A stretch of 64,000 nucleotides of DNA from Tubiluchus corallicola (taxonomy: Eukaryota; Priapulida; Priapulimorpha; Priapulimorphida; Tubiluchidae), in the NCBI GenBank assembly GCA_030141605.1, contig JAQGDQ010000072.1:553001-617000 (forward strand), in the 5' to 3' direction. Position 1 is the first letter of the stretch. Each line of letters begins with the position of its first letter. Under the pieces are notes generated by a model, which was not told the origin of the DNA, did no database searches, and was given only the letters and a program-made list of their open reading frames with translations. The position numbers were made by a program, and so were the translations under genes. This document shows, one piece after another, positions 1 through 17,248 of this stretch.

Positions 1-670
1 TTATTAATTACTAGTACTAAAGGCAACTATACATTGATAAACTTCCTTAGTAACAAAAGATCAAGTAGTTACAACATTTAATTATTTACCACAGGCACAG
101 CAAGCGAAACTAGCAGGAAAAAAATGAAAACAAACGTGTATGTTTTTCCTAACATCAGAAACAATGTCATTATGTTATTAAAATTTTTTTCTGAGGATTG
201 AAAAAATAAAAAACCAATTTTTTGTCGTCATAAAACTATATGCTATTAGGGGCACTGCTGCTGTGCAGTGTGCAGTTGCTTGCAAGGTCTGCAAGATGCT
301 GTCACTAAGCAGCAGGTTTGTCTTTGTCTTTTCACAGCAAGCTTCACATTTTAAACAGCACCACCTACTAGAAACATCCAATAACGGGAAGCACTAATAT
401 ACACATAAAGTTATGTATAACGTGCTTACAACATACTATAAGATAGATTCTATACATGACTAGCTAAAACATAAATTAATTTCCAATAATGTAATAAAAT
501 TTCATGTACTACACAGCAAACATTGAATGTTCAAGTACACATGAAGTTACTAGCAAGTTTTCATAAATGTCAAGAATACAGTTTCAATTAATGATAACAA
601 GGGAATAATCTTAATGACAAGGATGGAACAGATACAATAAATTAAAAACCCCATAATGAAGAAAAAGAAA
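1..670. other. AT-rich sequence, no gene recognised
   Basis: Short open frames occur here, but none resembles a known family or has convincing splice sites. It may be downstream or intergenic sequence of a gene outside the window. Confidence 0.4.
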
Positions 671-985
671 CAGCATGACAATTTAATGGGAACTATTGGT
701 AGGGACTGAAAAACATCCAGCATGACAATTTAATGGGAACCATTGGTGGGGACTGAAACATCCAGCATGACAATTTAATGGGAACCATTGGTGCGGACTG
801 AAACATCCAGCATGACAATTTAATGGGAACCATTGGTGGGGACTGAAACATCCAGCATGACAATTTAATGGGAACCATTGGCAGGGACTGAAACATCCAG
901 CATGACAATCCAGTAGGAACTAATGGTGGGGACTGAAACATCCAGCATGACATTTCAGTAGGAAACAATGGTGGAAACTGACACA
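671..985. repeat. 45-bp minisatellite, seven units
   Basis: Seven head-to-tail copies of a unit of about 45 bp, each containing catgacaatttaatggga and a following gggactgaaacatccag. The middle units are nearly identical and the last two diverge (for example cagtaggaac in place of taatgggaac). Because 45 is a multiple of three, the array leaves a 15-residue periodic open frame on the minus strand. I treat that frame as a by-product, since it has no start context, no flanking exon and no known domain. Confidence 0.9.
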
Positions 986-2663
986 GGGTTTCTTTTATAC
1001 TGTGGGAGCTTTTCATTAAATAACTATGTCACATTTGCTAAAACTACAAGTGGTGGGTATCCCACTAATTAAGTATAACAAATGTAGTTACAAGAAAATT
1101 ATTAAGTCAATGATAAGTGTTCTGTTAAAACTTAGCTGCTCAGTGGCAAAGTCCTTTTTGTTCTCTTAGGAGTTGCCTTAGAATTCTATTACTATTTTAC
1201 TTACTCCTCATGCAACTTTTTTGCAAACAGAACAAAAATGCTTAGTACTTGGGTATGTGATGAGGATTATTATTAATGCGTATGTTTGAGAATTCTAGCC
1301 AATTTAAACAAAGCATGATGTTGCTGAAGTCTGTGAACAAATAAACATTGTCAGAGCATGTCAACTGAGCTGTAAACGGAATCCCAAAGATCATCACTAT
1401 TATTTACTTGATTTAACAAGAGTGTTACATGAACAACAAAGCAAACAGGGTTAAATCAGCCAATATAACAAACACTCATTCTGTTAGGCAAATTACAGAG
1501 ATTGCTGTTGTCTATCTAACAAAGTTATTAACTTACACAGTCACAGTAACTTATTGTTACTAAGCTAATGGTTAAGAACTGTCACAAGACGCAGCAACAC
1601 CTGCCACACTTTTAATCGTATGTGGCAACTCTACATACAAGAGATATAGGTAGTTGAAAAAAGCCTACTAAGAACAATATAATAAACCCTCATTATAACA
1701 AACTTCAGATATAACAGATTATTTCTAGTTGTCTGATACTCTCATTACACTGGACAATTAACGTCCTTTATAATGATGTCAATTAACTGTTTGAAACGAA
1801 ACCTCTGGTTGGTTTGTGATCTGCTGCTTGCTTACCTGGCATGATCTAATGTAAAATACACAGTCAAGAAACCAGAAGTTAATTACTCCTTATCAGCCTA
1901 GTCATGTAAGTAAACTGATGTGTGAAAACTGCTATTACAACTAGTTGCAAGCTAACAAAGAACTTTCTAAATTGTTGGTTCTTTTGCACTTTAACAAATA
2001 TAAAGGCCATCCAGCAAACTTAACAAAGTCAGACTGTGATAATTCACCTTTGGTATATTCTGCTATGTAATTGATTTAACATGTGTTAACAGAAACTGGG
2101 TCTGTAAAGCTATTTGTGCAAGAGTTCCTTCCACAGCAGCACCCTCCTTATCATTAAATCGGCAAATTCAAAAGCAACTATCTATTAGTTTAGTTCTTCA
2201 ATTCCCGGGTTAAATAGATAAAATTCTGCACACACTAGTCAGTCATACAGCAGTAGTAGGTAAAAATACACGATGGATAAGTTTATAGAATACTGTCCTG
2301 ATCACTTGAACTCGCTACAGAGGAACTTCACTGAGCATTTACACTAATCAAACAGTTAATAAGTGACTGAACAAAACATCCCTATTTACTGGTATTATTT
2401 TTCTAAATAAGATCAGCTTTATATAAGGGGGAGGGGGCATGTGCCTTGGATATAACAGACCAATGGTTATAATGGACAACCTTTCCCCCAATTAGTCTGT
2501 TATTATGACGGTTTACTATATTCAGCATAAACATGATGACAAAGAAAACTGAAAATGACACATACACAGTGCTTGCTGGAGCACTCTTGTGAGAATTAAC
2601 ATAAGTTTTACCTAATTTGCATTAGAATTCTTGCCGTGCTAATTGTTAAGCTCTAGTCAAATT
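986..2663. other. Intergenic or 3' flank of uridine phosphorylase
   Basis: No coding region recognised. The part nearest 2663 is probably the 3' untranslated region of the minus-strand uridine phosphorylase. The rest is unremarkable AT-rich DNA. Confidence 0.4.
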
Positions 2664-8038
<5,375 letters not shown>

Positions 8039-8391
8039 CTAAACAAATATGTAAAATTAGATTTAAATTGTACGAAACTAAGAAGTAAAACTTTATTAAA
8101 GATCCCCAAATAGAAAATTTCGTACTTATCACTTACAACTACATTGAGCAGTAAAAGCTGGATAGACTTTGTATGATACAGTAAGTCCTTGCTCAATGAA
8201 TCCCAGTTAACTGATGTTTTACTTTAATGATTTTGACACCTTTTTTCTCACTTAATGATACATGCCACTTTAGCAATGATTTTTTGCTTTACTGTTAGAA
8301 GAGAAATTTTGTTTGCTTTGCTTGCACTTTATAATGAAGCCCACTAGCAACTCAAATCAGCTCTAATTTGCCATCTGTTTTATTCATTGCA

Positions 8392-8652
8392 GGAAATACG
8401 GACATACTGTGACAATTTACTCAGGTGACACGTTCCCTTATACAGATAAACCTGTTTCGCCTGAAAAACTTCTGAAGATTGTTAGACGTATGTCTGGTAT
8501 CAAACCATACAGTCAACTCATTCACATTTATGTTTTCACTAAAACAACACCAGAAATTTCTCTGCGAGACTATGACATGACTACTGACCAGCGTGAAAAA
8601 ACAAAATCTACAATATCAGAAATAAAAACAGGACTTTTAAATGTATTAAAAT
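8392..8652 (+). other. Exon-like open frame of unknown identity
   Basis: An open plus-strand segment bounded by a good acceptor (ttcattgcag) before 8392 and a consensus donor (gtaagt) after 8652. Read in the frame starting KYGHTVTIYSGDTFPY it is open for about 87 codons and has a mixed, protein-like composition (SPEKLLKIVRRMSGI, QLIHIYVFTK). I do not recognise the family. It sits head-to-head with uridine phosphorylase, whose missing first exon must lie in or beyond this area on the other strand, so a plus-strand gene here would have to start within about 350 bp or overlap it. It may be an exon, a remnant or chance. Confidence 0.3.
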
Positions 8653-8674
8653 GTAAGTGAAAAAGGCAGAGAGA

Positions 8675-8757
8675 GAGCAAAAGATGAAGAGCGAGAGAGA
8701 GAGAGACAGAGAGACAGAGAGGGAGAGGGAGAGGGAGAGGGAGAGGGAGAGAGAGAG
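8675..8757. repeat. GA-rich microsatellite
   Basis: Impure (GA)n with gagaca and gagagg variants. It generates a spurious Arg/Glu-rich open frame that I discard. Confidence 0.9.
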
Positions 8758-9199
8758 ATCCTTACTGTTTTTCATGCTTTTCGTTACTCATCTTGCAGAA
8801 CCGATTACTTTCTTTGCGAAGCAACAATGGCAGCTCTAGCAATCTATTTTTCTAAAAATACAATTAGAAATAATGCTAAAGCTCAGCATAAGAATTAAAT
8901 ACTTGTTTGAAAGGGTTCCAAAAAGTATTTGAGAAAAAGGCAAAGGTGGAACAACTTTCAAATTCGGTGCATTCAGACCAATAAAAAAAATTTCAAATTA
9001 CTGCACAATTTATATTGCGAAATTTTCTAGCATTTTCCCAAAACATTAAAGTAGCACACACTTCCTAGACGCCTTGCCTTCCTGGTATCATATGAAATAC
9101 AAAAGGGCAAGAAATATATTAACCAAGATAATTAGAAAAAGTACAAGAAAATACTAATGAAAAATAGCTGAGACATAGCAAAAGACAGCCTAGTTTTTT

Positions 9200-11780
9200 A
9201 TGATTACTTGAGGAATAAGCGGAAGGTTATCAATGTGGTCAGACCATTGGTCGGTGAGAATGGTAGCAGTGTGGAAAATGATTTGCAAACAGCAATCACG
9301 TTAAATGGGTATATTTTATCTGTGTTCATGCGCGAGGATTGCAGGAATTTTCCAAGTCATGGGCAAATTTTTACAGGCAGTGAAGAAACTAGATTAAAAA
9401 CATTGGTCTTATTCCTGAGATTGTTGAAAAGTTCTTATGCAAATTAAAACCAGACAAGGATACAGGCACAGATGAAATAAATCCAGCAATATTGAAGCAA
9501 ATGGCATCAATGTTAGCTAATCCTTTGAGTTAGCTGTTCAACAAATCACTTTGTGAAACAAGTATACTTGAAAATTGGAGATTGGCCAATGTCACCCTTT
9601 GATTAAAAAGTGAAAAAAGCAATTTGTTCAGAAATATAGGCCTGTCAGCTTAACACCTCATGTTGGCAAGCTGATGTAATCTATTATAAAAGAACACACA
9701 CACTGAAAAACATTTGAGAGTAAACAATCTTATTAGGGGTTCTCAGCTTGGTTTTGCAAACTTAGCTTAGTGGTATATCATGACTTACAATCATATTGTA
9801 TTTTTGGAGAGTCACTCTGTTAGTTGGTGATGGTAAACGAGTAGATGCCATTTATTTACAAGGTTTCCCACAAACGGCTACTGTTGAAGTTGAGAACACA
9901 TGGTGTTGATGGAATGCTGTGGATTAAGCAATGACTAAGTGGAAGAAAAACAATGAGTGGTTGTAAAATATTACATATGTAACATGTAAAAAAATAAAAG
10001 AAATATGTCTTCATGGGGTGAAGTACTTAGTGAAGTTCCATGAAGTACTTAGTGGAGTTCCACAAAGATCTGTACTCGGGCCCGTTTTGTTTTTAATCTA
10101 CGTAAAATACATCGATGACAACATTTCCAGTGCTATTCTAAAATGAGCTGATGATACCAAGATTTTTTAAACAGTGAGTAGTTCTGAAGATCCCTTCAAC
10201 CATACAGGAAGACTTGAGCAAAATGTATGAGTTACTTGACAGGTAGATGCTGTTTAAAGTAGAAAAATGTGAATACATTTATTTTGGTTTTATAATATAA
10301 TAAGCATTAGGACTATTTTATGGGAGATGTAAGACTGGAGAGTACTGCTGAAATTAAAGATTTGGGAGTGTTAATAAATGAGCTGCTGAAGCCTAGCAGT
10401 CAGTGTGCAGAAGCAGTCATAAAGGCAAAGAGAACATTGGGCATGATAGAAAAGTCCTTTATCGAATTCTTGAAGAAGATTGGGAGGCGTAGCACAAGCC
10501 TGTCAACGCTTACAACCCTACTTACCATTGCCACCAATCATATTGCCATTTAGATAAGGTTGGTGGTCGTCAGTAAGTATCAGTATCTATGACCAGTATG
10601 GATACACAACATTAGTCATCAATTACTAAACTAATGTTGTGTTGTATATTCTGTTTAGTCACTCAGTGAAGAATTATGAAAAATGTTTTGAATCCTTTCC
10701 ATTGGGAATAAATTATAATTTTCTCCTTCAAGAATTACATTTGAATGTCAAACAAAATACGCAAGAACTAATATTACAAGAAAACATATATACGGCTAAA
10801 ATTCAAGCTTGTCGTCATTGTAAATCATGAATTTGTTCTCAATTTCTCTACGTTATTCAGGACCAATTACATTAATTATGGACAGACGACACTAAAAATA
10901 TATGGAAGAGCTTACTGCCTCGGTGATATTGAGGTCATGCAGAATATTATTAACTATGCTGACCAATTATGTTGCCAATGGCAAATGGAGCATTCAAGCT
11001 CTTGACTATTGGAAGGCATGATATCGCAGGTCGCACATAAAAAAGTGGCACATGGACAAAGCTCTAGAGAAATTATAAGTGTCATAGAAGAAAAAGTCTG
11101 GGCATCACCATCCACAGTATGCTTAAATTTCAAACTCATAACAATGTTGTTAATAAAGCACACGGAAGACTTTTCTTACCTTGATGGATCTAGAACGACC
11201 AAGCTATACAAGTAAATGGTTTGCCCTACATAGGATTATGGTGATGTGATATGGAGTCCAAGTTGTCAAGACATGAAAAGGAAAATTGAAAGCATACAAC
11301 GTTGAGCTACTAGACTCATAGCTACAGTTTCTCATTTATCATATGCTGCAAGACTTAAGAACCTGGGGCCTCACCACTCTGAAGTATAGATGCAAAAGAC
11401 AAGACTTAATTCAAACATTTCGGATCCTTAAAGGTACAGAAACCATCAACAGTAAAATATTTTTCCATGAACAAACATATCGTGGCACCAGGGGTCACTC
11501 CCACAAAATTAAGAAGAGAACAGTTCCCAAAAGGTGGAGCAGAAAAAGGGGTAAATTTACAATGCAAGCAATTAATAATGAAACATGATGCCTGACACTG
11601 TAGTTCAAGCCTCTAATCCTGCCCAGCTCAAGATTTGTCTCGATAGACATTGGAAATGCAATCCATAAAAATATATAGACCTTAGGTTGCCACAATGGTA
11701 ACAGGAACTCTGAAATTGAACTGTCCTGGAGAGGAATAAAATGTAAAAAGATCAAAGTTACAGCAGGCGCCAAATGATCC
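9200..11780 (+). mobile_element. Decayed CR1/L2-like LINE, reverse-transcriptase portion
   Basis: Stop-broken pieces of a non-LTR retrotransposon polymerase in order: a pre-RT linker (KLKPDKDTGTDEINPAILK, near 9440-9500), KYRPVSLTPHVGKLM near 9630, GVPQRSVLGPVLFLIYV near 10060, a damaged ADDTKIF active-site block near 10150, the post-RT segment DLGVLINELLKPSSQ near 10360 with AEAVIKAKRTLGMIE after it, and the C-terminal DYGDVIWSPS and RRATRLIATVSHLSYA blocks near 11230-11340, followed by LTTLKYRCKRQDLIQTFRILKG. The order and motifs are those of CR1/L2-type ORF2. Roughly 10560-11215 does not align with this protein and is probably an insertion or a rearranged piece. The element has no 5' part and cannot be active. 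Confidence 0.8.
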
Positions 11781-11879
11781 AATTTCATCTATATTTTTTC
11801 CTTTGTATATGCATGAATTATTGGATGTGTTACATAGATCTAATGCAGGTTTTTATTTATGTGAGGATTTAGTTATTTA

Positions 11880-11950
11880 TGGTTTTAGCCTTTGCTGATG
11901 ATCTTACTCTTTTTGCAGATGAAGAGCAAGGCATGAGTACAGTGGTGGCT
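11880..11950 (+). mobile_element. Second LINE fragment with FADD motif
   Basis: The frame reading LAFADDLTLFADEEQGM matches the catalytic (F/Y)ADD block of a LINE reverse transcriptase, different from the one just upstream. Only this short block is recognisable before the frame is lost. Confidence 0.5.
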
Positions 11951-13552
11951 TGTAGCTAAAATTAGTGGGGGTGCTGCTTCAGAAAATTTTTAGCCATTGT
12001 TTTGATACTGTGTAAAACGTAACAAACATAAGTAATTTTAAAATCATAGTTATATTTGAAGATCAGATGTTGAACGGTCTCTTTTCTTAACTGCAACTTT
12101 TTCCTCGAGAGACAACTGTGAAAAACTAAGCTGTTGTAGTTCACAAACAGTAAGTTTACCCTTTATCACATCCACGAATATGATGGTACACGGTAAGCAC
12201 GTGGCAAATGTCACTGTGTTAGAGACAGTACTTTTCTACCTAGCAGCCCATGCTAGTGTACTGCATGTTATTTCAGACAAGTGCGCATGGCTGCTTGTGC
12301 ACAACAGCCAAATACCACAGTGTTCGGGCTGTGAAGAAAACTTTACTTCCCTCATGTGCTCCGCTTCTGCACAAGTGTAAAAAAACTAAAGAAAAAAGAT
12401 TTATTATATTGAATATTATTGATAATGAGTGAAAATAGGGACTGCTGCAGTACCACAGTACCTATACATGAGCTGCTGAAATGAAAATAGTTGGAAAGAA
12501 AGGATTCCGGATTTGAGGAAGGCTATTGGTGCATTAAAGTATACGGGTATGTCCTCATATTCAAAAAGAGAAGTGGGCAGAACTGAATGGAAGTCTGAAT
12601 TTGTATCTAAGACAACATTTGGTTGTGTTGGTAGGACGTGTTATCAGAAAGAGGCAAACTTTAATGACAGTATGCAGGATGAATTGGCAAGATTGATATG
12701 GAAAACAAAAAAGTGTAATAGAACTGCCGTGTAAGAAAAGGTTGGTTTTTCATCCTTTGAAGAGAGAGAAGCGAATGCAACGCTTAATGAGTAATGACAG
12801 ATCGGTCAAAAGGTATATCCTTTGCAGTGTGTAGTAGGATAAGCTCTAAATGGGTTAGAAGAACACGTTTTAGCAGACAAATTTAATTTAGAAGTTTTTG
12901 GAAACATTTTGGCACTAGAAGAACTTTCACAGGATGGGTTGAGGAAAATAACTGATGCAAATTTTAGCAAAAAAGGTTATTGAAAAAAAGTGAGGGAAAA
13001 GTGCTTATAACTACGGCAGTATAAACTTGAATCATGTTCTACCACTATTATATATTTGAACAATAAATTATCTTATTTTGAAAGCTAGATGAATGATGTG
13101 TAATACCAAGTTGCTGGTGAAAGCAGGAATTGGTGCATTGGAGATTAATGGAAATCCACTATTTAGACAGATGATAGCTGAATGTGATAGACTTTGCAAG
13201 TGTGGTTTAGACTGGAAAATTTACATCATATTTTACTGTACTGTTCTTATTATGAAAATGAAAGAGGTTTGGTTATTTGGGAAGGAGTTTCAGATGAGGC
13301 CCGTATGAGTTGGGTGTTATTACAAAATATTGATTGTGATATAATGAAGAAACGTCATGAGATAGGAATAGTAAGCTTTGCCTAAGTTTATGTTTTTTTT
13401 TATTTCTGGCCGAGTAGCAGATTGACTACAACCTTCATACAAAAAGGTCTAGGCATTGAACTGAACTGAGCACACTTCATGACCACAGTGTGGTTACTTA
13501 TTTTCTTGTTTTAACAAAGTAAATAAGGAGAAGTGAAGAAGTACACAAGCTG
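11951..13552 (+). other. Probable retroelement debris, family not identified
   Basis: Several plus-strand pieces look protein-like but are broken by frameshifts and stops: 12513-12734 (WKSEFVSKTTFGCVGRTCY), about 12840-12990 (ALNGLEEHVLADKFNLEVFG then LSQDGLRKITDANFSKKGY) and 13093-13385 (ending MSWVLLQNIDCDIMKKRHE then IGIVSFA). The last piece ends at a stop followed by T-rich sequence, as the 3' end of an element ORF would. I infer one decayed element or gene copy but cannot name it. 11951-12500 shows nothing recognisable. Confidence 0.35.
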
Positions 13553-14301
13553 GGCGCTATTACACTTTCGCACCGCCTAGCTTTTCCTGGCCTATTGGTT
13601 CTTTTCACGCCTGCAGGCCAGAAAGCAGACCAACAGGCATAATATACACCATATTCCCATAATATTATTGCTTCTTACGCTTTATATATACACCATATTC
13701 CCATAATATACACCATATTCCCATAATATTATTGCTTCTTACGCTTTATAATTCCAGATTAAAATCATACATTACTTACCGCCGCCATTACGAAAAAAGC
13801 TCCACGTGAATAACCGTGTTTACACTACTAATGCGCAATCGCTCTCGCACAGTGACATAAGTGGCCCTTAACCTGTATTTTTAGTTTTTTTGCATAATTT
13901 ATGATTATTATGGTTGCAGCCACGGGAGTTTGTATCGTATTACAGTGTTCCCACATATTATTAGATTATAAAAGTAAAGGTTTTTTCTCTATTTCGTAAA
14001 TGCAATTAAGATGAAAGTGTGTCACGTGCCTTTTAAGCTAGGCCCTGATAATGCTTAAACTAGTACGAAATTCGTCACGTGACTACACACACAAACAAGA
14101 TATAGCGATACGCCCTGTATAGGTGTAGAACTGTGAATACCGCGTAATTATTGGTAATTATACCTAAATATATGATTAAATTACAATTAGATTAGCGGAA
14201 ACATTCACTGATGACGTAAGAATAATAGAATGATGACGTACGAGCCTAGAAGCGAGTAATAACCTAGAAAAAGCTAGGCGGTGCGAAAGTGTAATAGCGC
14301 C
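13553..14301 (-). mobile_element. Short inverted-repeat DNA element, copy 1
   Basis: Terminal inverted repeats begin GGCGCTATTACACTTTCGCA on both ends and run about 33 bp. Flanks cacaagct and cacaagcc form a likely 8-bp target duplication with one mismatch, plus one extra G at the left. The whole element is closely similar to 23038-23712 in reverse orientation, but carries an internal expansion of roughly 75 bp made of repeated ataccatattcccataatat-like units near 13650-13745. No transposase is present, so it is non-autonomous. An 8-bp duplication with GG-ending termini fits Merlin-like elements among others; the superfamily is unproven. On the minus strand it carries ATGGCGGCG followed by the donor GTAAGT (13788 downward). 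Confidence 0.9.
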
Positions 14302-15329
14302 CACAAGCCGTTATGCTTAACCTCTATTCTTGAACGGCAACGGTAATTAGGATTTTGTCTTCGCTGAAAATTTTTATTAACAACTGACACAAAATGACAG
14401 TTTTATTACTTTTAATTTTCAACCATAACACTAACAAATATTATTAATTTATAATAGTATACAACTTCAATGTTCTGCACTTTGACCAATAAAAAGTGTT
14501 TCTTGATAAAAATAGAATGTCTTTATAACCGACCTTAAAATGAGTCAACTACTTTTTCCTGCCTTGCTTTAAAGTCCAGAGTTCTGTAAAAAACAGTAAA
14601 TTCTAAGAACCAAACTTACCGACTTCGTTGTCTTTGACGGTCTGACCATAAAATCTCTAACAATGTAAATTTAGCCACGATTTCCAAACTCAGTTGCAAA
14701 CATACCAAGCATTCGATTCCACTTACGTCAAGGCGCACGTGAACTGTGACCATGGATCTCCAAAAATTTTTTGGAGAGGTTTGATGAAATGCAAACTAAA
14801 GTAGGGGTGGTTTTCGATTAGAGCGCGCTTTTTTCAGTTTGATTTCGAGTCGAATCTAACATTATAGATTCAAATAATTCAGCACGTCAGGTACATAATG
14901 TGTGACGTTCAGTTTGAAACATCGTGCAATCAGTACAATTCAACCACGATTTCTGTGCACAATTTTTAAACAAATTATTAGCGTTTCACTGCAAAACAAA
15001 AGTAAAGACAAGTCAAGTAACATAGCATGATCTTTGTGGGACCGTTCTTCCTTATTAGAGACCATTTTCGTGCACCGCAGAAAGTATTTCTGCCAGACAA
15101 TGCTAGTGGACCGATCAAGTACGCAAGCTTCCTGACTTCGCAAAGTTATAATCCAGGATTGCAGTATCAAGTGCCCGTCTTTGCACGGCAAATGGGACAG
15201 CAGTTATACTTATTTAAATTTATTGACAATTATTAAAATGAAATCAAATACAAAAAAAAACAATATTAAAAATTCGGGTGATAACGTCTACGCACTAATA
15301 CATAATTTTCCACACCACGTACACTTTAC
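14302..15329. other. Intergenic, nothing recognised
   Basis: No gene family recognised on either strand. Short open frames at 14940-15236 lack splice or domain support. Confidence 0.4.
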
Positions 15330-15684
15330 TAGGGGTGCACATTCTCAACTAGAAAGCGAATCGAGTCGAATCGAATTTGCGACTTCCGAATTCGAATCGA
15401 GTTTCAGTATTTGAAAGAATAGAGTTTGAAAGATTTTCGAACCATTAGTAAAAACTGGTCTTACAAAGATCATGCATATTACTTGATTTTGTTCTGCAGC
15501 AGAACAACTATTAGTTTGCTAAAAAGAGAAACTGCAGCTAAACTGTGCTAATTGCATGGTTTTTCAAACCTTTTTTGAGAAAGAACATATGTAGTTGAAG
15601 TGCTGAATTATTAAAAAAACTCGTTCGTATCGAATTCGAGCATTCGGATTCGATTCGAACTCGAACATTCGATGCTCACCCCTA
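15330..15684. mobile_element. hAT-like short inverted-repeat element
   Basis: Begins TAGGGGTGCACATTCTC and ends with the complement of TAGGGGTGAGCATCG, the (C/T)AGGGGTG-type terminus common in hAT elements. The interior near both ends is rich in ATTCGAATCGA-type self-complementary blocks, so most of the termini can fold back. A clear 8-bp target duplication was not seen (cactttac against ctatttgt, about half matching). A related, truncated copy lies at 25552-25885. Confidence 0.75.
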
Positions 15685-17248
15685 CTATTTGTTACCATTT
15701 TTCATTAATTACAGAAAAACAATCTTTAATGAACAGGCACAATGCATTAAGGTCAGCTTCAAACAATTGCCTTAATGTATTATAATCAGTGCTATATTTC
15801 ATTTTAACACGCTATAAAACAGGGCAATGACAAAAAACATGCTCTTCACCTTGAACACTTACTTTATCACATGGGCACACTCCCCTGTACCTAGGGACAA
15901 GAGCTCACCTACCGTTTTCGACATAATAAATCATGAGATGATAATTTTGCTCTAGTATAAGCTAACATACCATCTAAAAAAACATCGATATTCAAATTAG
16001 CGAACACTTCGTAAAGGTAATGTACTAAAGTACAACCAGTATTTGCAGCTATGTTAAAAGCTATGAACAATTGGCTATGATTATCAAAACTGCATAACTT
16101 CTGGCAGAAATTGACTTGACTGCGTAAAACCTAAGAACGAAAAGCTGTCGAATTAGCTTCAAAAACAGAAAGTTCGTTGCCGGTTGATCTGTGAACACCT
16201 AAGCAAGCTTTAATGCAGTCTATACACCTGACTTAACGGTGCTCCTGTTCATGTAAAGCATCGCCAACAAGATTACAGTAATTGCAAAAATCTTTATAGC
16301 AGTTGCTGTGAATATATAGTATCATAATTACGTATAACCAGTTAATTCAACCGATACTTGCAACAGTGTTAAAAACGAATAATGTACGCATATTTCAGAT
16401 TACAAATACACATTTACATTATCATCATGTGCTTTTAAACAACATTAAAGTAGCGGCAAAGTGGGGAGTGCACATTAGATGTACTACTAGTATAAATATC
16501 CTGGAAGACTCCAGATAAATGTTAGAGGTGTCTTCCATTTAGTCTAATTGGTACTACTGCACTATATTTACTAGACCCGATACAACAATTGCAACTACAA
16601 AAATAAATGGTAGATAATAAATTATATCATGCATGCTCCCAGAGTCAATTAACTAAACCTTCACACTGGCAAATCATTGATCTTAATTTATGCAAAACAT
16701 TTTTTCAGTACTACATAATTACTAAAGAAGTTTAAATCACGTTTTACAGTTTGCTTATTAAGCCTACTTCTTAATCCAGTTCACGCTCTACAAGTGGATT
16801 TTGTCCAAAGCCACAATGTAAGTCTAAACCAAAATGTCATAACTTTATAGTGGTTAAAAGTAATGATTTATGTACTTTAAACTAGCTTAAAATAATTTAG
16901 GTTTAGCATATTACTTACTATTATTCTCATACATCTTTTTTTAGCAGAATTTGATTTTTGAAGTATAAAAACATAAGGTAATGTAATAAAAATGTGATAA
17001 GCATCTACTTTAATGAGTAATTGATTATCATAGTGTAGGCCATTTACAAAATAGCACAAGCACCATTGACTTAAATAGAGAATTCTCATACATTTGCAAT
17101 ACATGTGCAGAGCGAAACTGCTAGACTTCAACAAACTGTGAGGCAAACAATGGATGCCATTTTGTAGAATACCAGTCCTTGAGTTTTTGAAGTTTTGATC
17201 AGTACACAGATTGACAATCTCTTTGTTGCACATGTATGGAATCCAAAT
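15685..17248. other. JAK 3' flank, nothing else recognised
   Basis: AT-rich sequence downstream of the minus-strand JAK gene. The part nearest 17248 is presumably 3' untranslated region. No other coding or repeat feature was recognised. Confidence 0.4.

Noticed and set aside
671-985. CRISPR-like array
   Set aside because: The units are contiguous with no unique spacers, and the DNA is eukaryotic.
693-1016. 107-codon minus-strand frame with a 15-residue repeat
   Set aside because: It is a by-product of the 45-bp minisatellite, with no start context, splice sites or domain.
8657-8839. Arg/Glu-rich plus-strand frame
   Set aside because: It translates the GA microsatellite.
13779-13788. Element-borne ATGGCGGCG as the missing first exon of uridine phosphorylase
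   Set aside because: The mini-exon ends in phase 0 but the next known exon needs a phase 2 donor, so they cannot be joined directly.
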